A stretch of DNA of 64,000 nt. Origin: Cynocephalus volans. Lineage: Eukaryota > Chordata > Mammalia > Dermoptera > Cynocephalidae. The stretch spans positions 104,222,001 to 104,286,000 of the forward strand of contig NC_084468.1 of NCBI RefSeq assembly GCF_027409185.1. Reading direction: 5' to 3'. Both the position numbers and the translations under genes were made by a program. How positions within the stretch are numbered: the first letter of the stretch is position 1; each line of letters starts with the position of its first letter. The notes under the pieces were generated by a model that saw only the letters and a program-made list of their open reading frames with translations, was not told the DNA's origin and made no database searches. Positions 62,233 to 64,000 of this stretch are shown piece after piece.

Positions 62233-62369
62233 AAGTAAAGGCAATGAGGTAGTAGAGCATAAAATGGGAAGAGCAAGCAGTTATTCAATGTCCTGGAACA
62301 ACAGGTGCCTGAAAGAATAGGGCAAAACCTGAATGAATGACCTCTCCACTGGGATGTCTAAATTATGTT

Positions 62370-63190
62370 TTCCACCCAGGCACCAAATCTGTTTTTTCGG
62401 TCTCCCACTAGCCAGTTGCTAAAAGTCTAAACCCAGGAATTATCCTTGATTTCTGTTTCCCTCACAATATTTATCGAATTTATCAGCAAATTCAGTTGAC
62501 AGTACCTCTGAAACACACCATGAGACCACCCACTTCTTTCGATCTTCACAGAAAACGTCTGGAATCCAAGCCATCATTTCTTGCTTGAATTGCTATACTC
62601 TTTTCTCCTTCCACTCTTGTCCTCTTATAATCTCTTCACACAGCAAAAGAAGCCAGAATGATCTTTATAAAATTTATTCAGATTATTCACAATGGTTTCC
62701 CTTCACACTTAGAAGGAAATCCATATTCCTTACTTGGACAAAACCCCAGACAATCCACCTTTCTGTCCCCTCTTCCCTATAACCCACCCTCACCTACTAA
62801 TCTGGAAACATAGACCTTCTGTCTTTTCCTGAACATGCCAACTTCTGCCTTAGGATCCTTGCATTAGCTATTTCCTCTACAGGAAATGCTGATGTGCTTT
62901 AGCCATACTGTACATGGCTAACTTTTGACCTTGAGATGGCAGTTTATATGTCACTTCTTGAGAGAAGTCTTCCCTGATGATTAAGTCTAAAGTAACTATT
63001 GAGTCATTCAGTTATTCACCATTACATCACCCTATTTTAACTTTCTGCATAACTTCTATCACTACTTGATGTTTTTCTATGTGTTTATGTTTATTTTCTG
63101 TCTCCTTCACTAGAATATAAGAGCTGAGATTTTATTCTGTTCACTTAGAACTGTGCCTGGCACTGAATGAATAAATTAATTAATGCCTAA
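62370..63190 (+). repeat. L2 LINE 3' region
   Basis: Landmarks in order: 'ccaggaattatccttgatttctgtttccctca', 'agccagaatgatctttataaaa', 'gaagtcttccctgatgat', 'cactagaatataagagctgag', 'ctgtgcctggcactgaatgaataaat'. Ends about 780 bp before exon 6. Confidence 0.88.
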
Positions 63191-63540
63191 ATCAAACAAA
63201 GCTAGAAAATTATGTGGGCTCCTGAAAGCCAATTTAAGGAAGTTGGACTATATTCAGAAAACAATTGGAAGCATTTTGAGGTTTTTGAGGTGGAGATACA
63301 AAGATGCAAAAGACATACTTCTTGCCTTAGAAGAGTTTAAAATTCACAGATAACTCAAACCAAACTATATTCTTAAAGAGAAGCTGATAATATAAAGTAC
63401 CGTATCATAGCATAAGACAATTGATGCTACAGGAATTTGGCTAAGGGACTGTGGGCTGGGATAGTTAGAGGGAAGTCAGAACAAAAAGATCACAGGACAT
63501 ATACAAGTAGAGAGAAGGTAGGGAGGAAACATCATTTCTT

Positions 63541-63628
63541 GTTTTTTTGGCAGCTGGCTGGGATCTAAACCCTTGACCTTGATGTTACAAGGTAGCACAC
63601 TAACCAACTGAGCAACTGGCCAGCCCAG
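63541..63628 (-). mobile_element. Monomeric tRNA-Ile-like SINE
   Basis: On the minus strand: GGGCTGGCCAGTTGCTCAGT, 'tggttagtgtgct', 'aacatcaaggtcaagggtttagatccc', 'gctgcc' and an A run. It has the same design as the copy at 12322. The TSD is not clear. It is 345 bp upstream of exon 6. Confidence 0.8.
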
Positions 63629-63973
63629 AAATATCTTAAATAGGGGGAACATTGTTAGCAAAGGCACAGAGGCAAGAAACATTTGTGATGAGCTCAGGGT
63701 ACAGGGAATAGATTAGTTTCGTCCAAAACTAAGAGTACATACAAAGGGTATTTATACTAATTTGTTGCCAATATCTGTTTTTATCATAAAAGCATGGTCC
63801 TTAAATGGAAATACTTACCTCAGAGGTAAAGAACTGAAAACCATACGTAGGATATAAATGTGCCCATAAAATCATGAATTAAACATGCCCATAAAATTAT
63901 GTATTAAATTGTTTTCTATTTTCTGGCCAATAAATTTGAATATTAATAAGTATTTCTTTTTCATTTCCCACAG

Positions 63974-64000
63974 AGTTGCCACCCCATTTGGAGGTTTTGA
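63974..64000 (+). CDS. MYOZ2: MYOZ2 exon 6, 5' part: residues 187-196, truncated by window edge
   Basis: After acceptor TTTCCCACAG the sequence completes Arg187 and reads VATPFGGFE before the window stops within codon 196. This matches the start of the last coding exon of MYOZ2. The family's C-terminal region and the terminal PDZ-ligand motif are expected downstream, outside the window. Confidence 0.93.
   Translation, partial: SCHPIWRF

Overview
This is a vertebrate (placental mammal) nuclear DNA window: AT-rich, dense in interspersed repeats, with one protein-coding gene split by long GT-AG introns and no compact ORF arrays. The gene is MYOZ2 (myozenin-2 / calsarcin-1, a sarcomeric Z-disc protein), on the + strand. 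Promoter and 5'UTR exon 1 lie near 24.68-24.88 kb. Coding exons 2-5 lie at 25435-25522, 41212-41381, 48327-48456 and 50391-50574. The first 27 bases of exon 6 (63974-64000) run off the window. Joined, the exons give one uninterrupted frame up to about residue 196 of a protein that is about 264 aa in humans, and every junction phase agrees.

Species. The young SINEs are tRNA-Ile-like monomers, or composites whose head unit has a B box of the form GGTTCGGATCC followed by TATATAGG. As I remember them, these match the CYN SINE family of colugos (Dermoptera, Galeopterus/Cynocephalus). There is no Alu, B1 or 7SL-derived SINE. Colugo is my best guess, but it rests on recalled SINE consensus sequences and not on a search.

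Layout. 1-24.68 kb is intergenic, 5' of MYOZ2. It holds ancient L2 and MIR copies, an old L1 and a younger L1 fragment carrying two SINE insertions (9.4-12.75 kb), several LTRs (an ERVL-like LTR at about 13.9-14.4 kb, a solo LTR at 17.57-17.95 kb, MaLR-type LTRs at 21.1 and 22.3 kb), and a small poly-A retro-insert with a perfect target-site duplication (1.8-2.1 kb). 24.68-25.52 kb holds the promoter (a TATA/MEF2-like box followed by two E-boxes), exon 1 with a short uORF, and exon 2 with the start codon. Intron 2 (15.7 kb) contains a nested block at 33.3-40.0 kb in which antisense L1 surrounds a decayed MaLR internal region and its 3' LTR. Intron 3 (6.9 kb) contains an inverted pair of SINEs. 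Intron 5 (13.4 kb) contains an antisense L1MA-like fragment, two SINEs inverted relative to one in intron 3, a tRNA-Ile-like monomer SINE, and L2/MIR/MER5-type relics.

What stands out. I see no new enzymatic or defence system. The least ordinary signals are two SINE fragments that lack any A tail yet have perfect 15-16 bp target-site duplications (41124-41162 and 52445-52555). Both stop at the position equivalent to the tRNA anticodon loop, which is the signature of the 'tailless retropseudogene' class. One sits 49 bp upstream of the exon 3 splice acceptor. Other notable points are the overlapping TATA/MEF2 motif with downstream E-boxes, the uORF, competing splice acceptors at exon 4, and a minus-strand terminal-exon-like or retrocopy-like segment in intron 2. 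All repeat-family names come from recognition by eye, so boundaries of the old L2/MIR/L1 copies are approximate.
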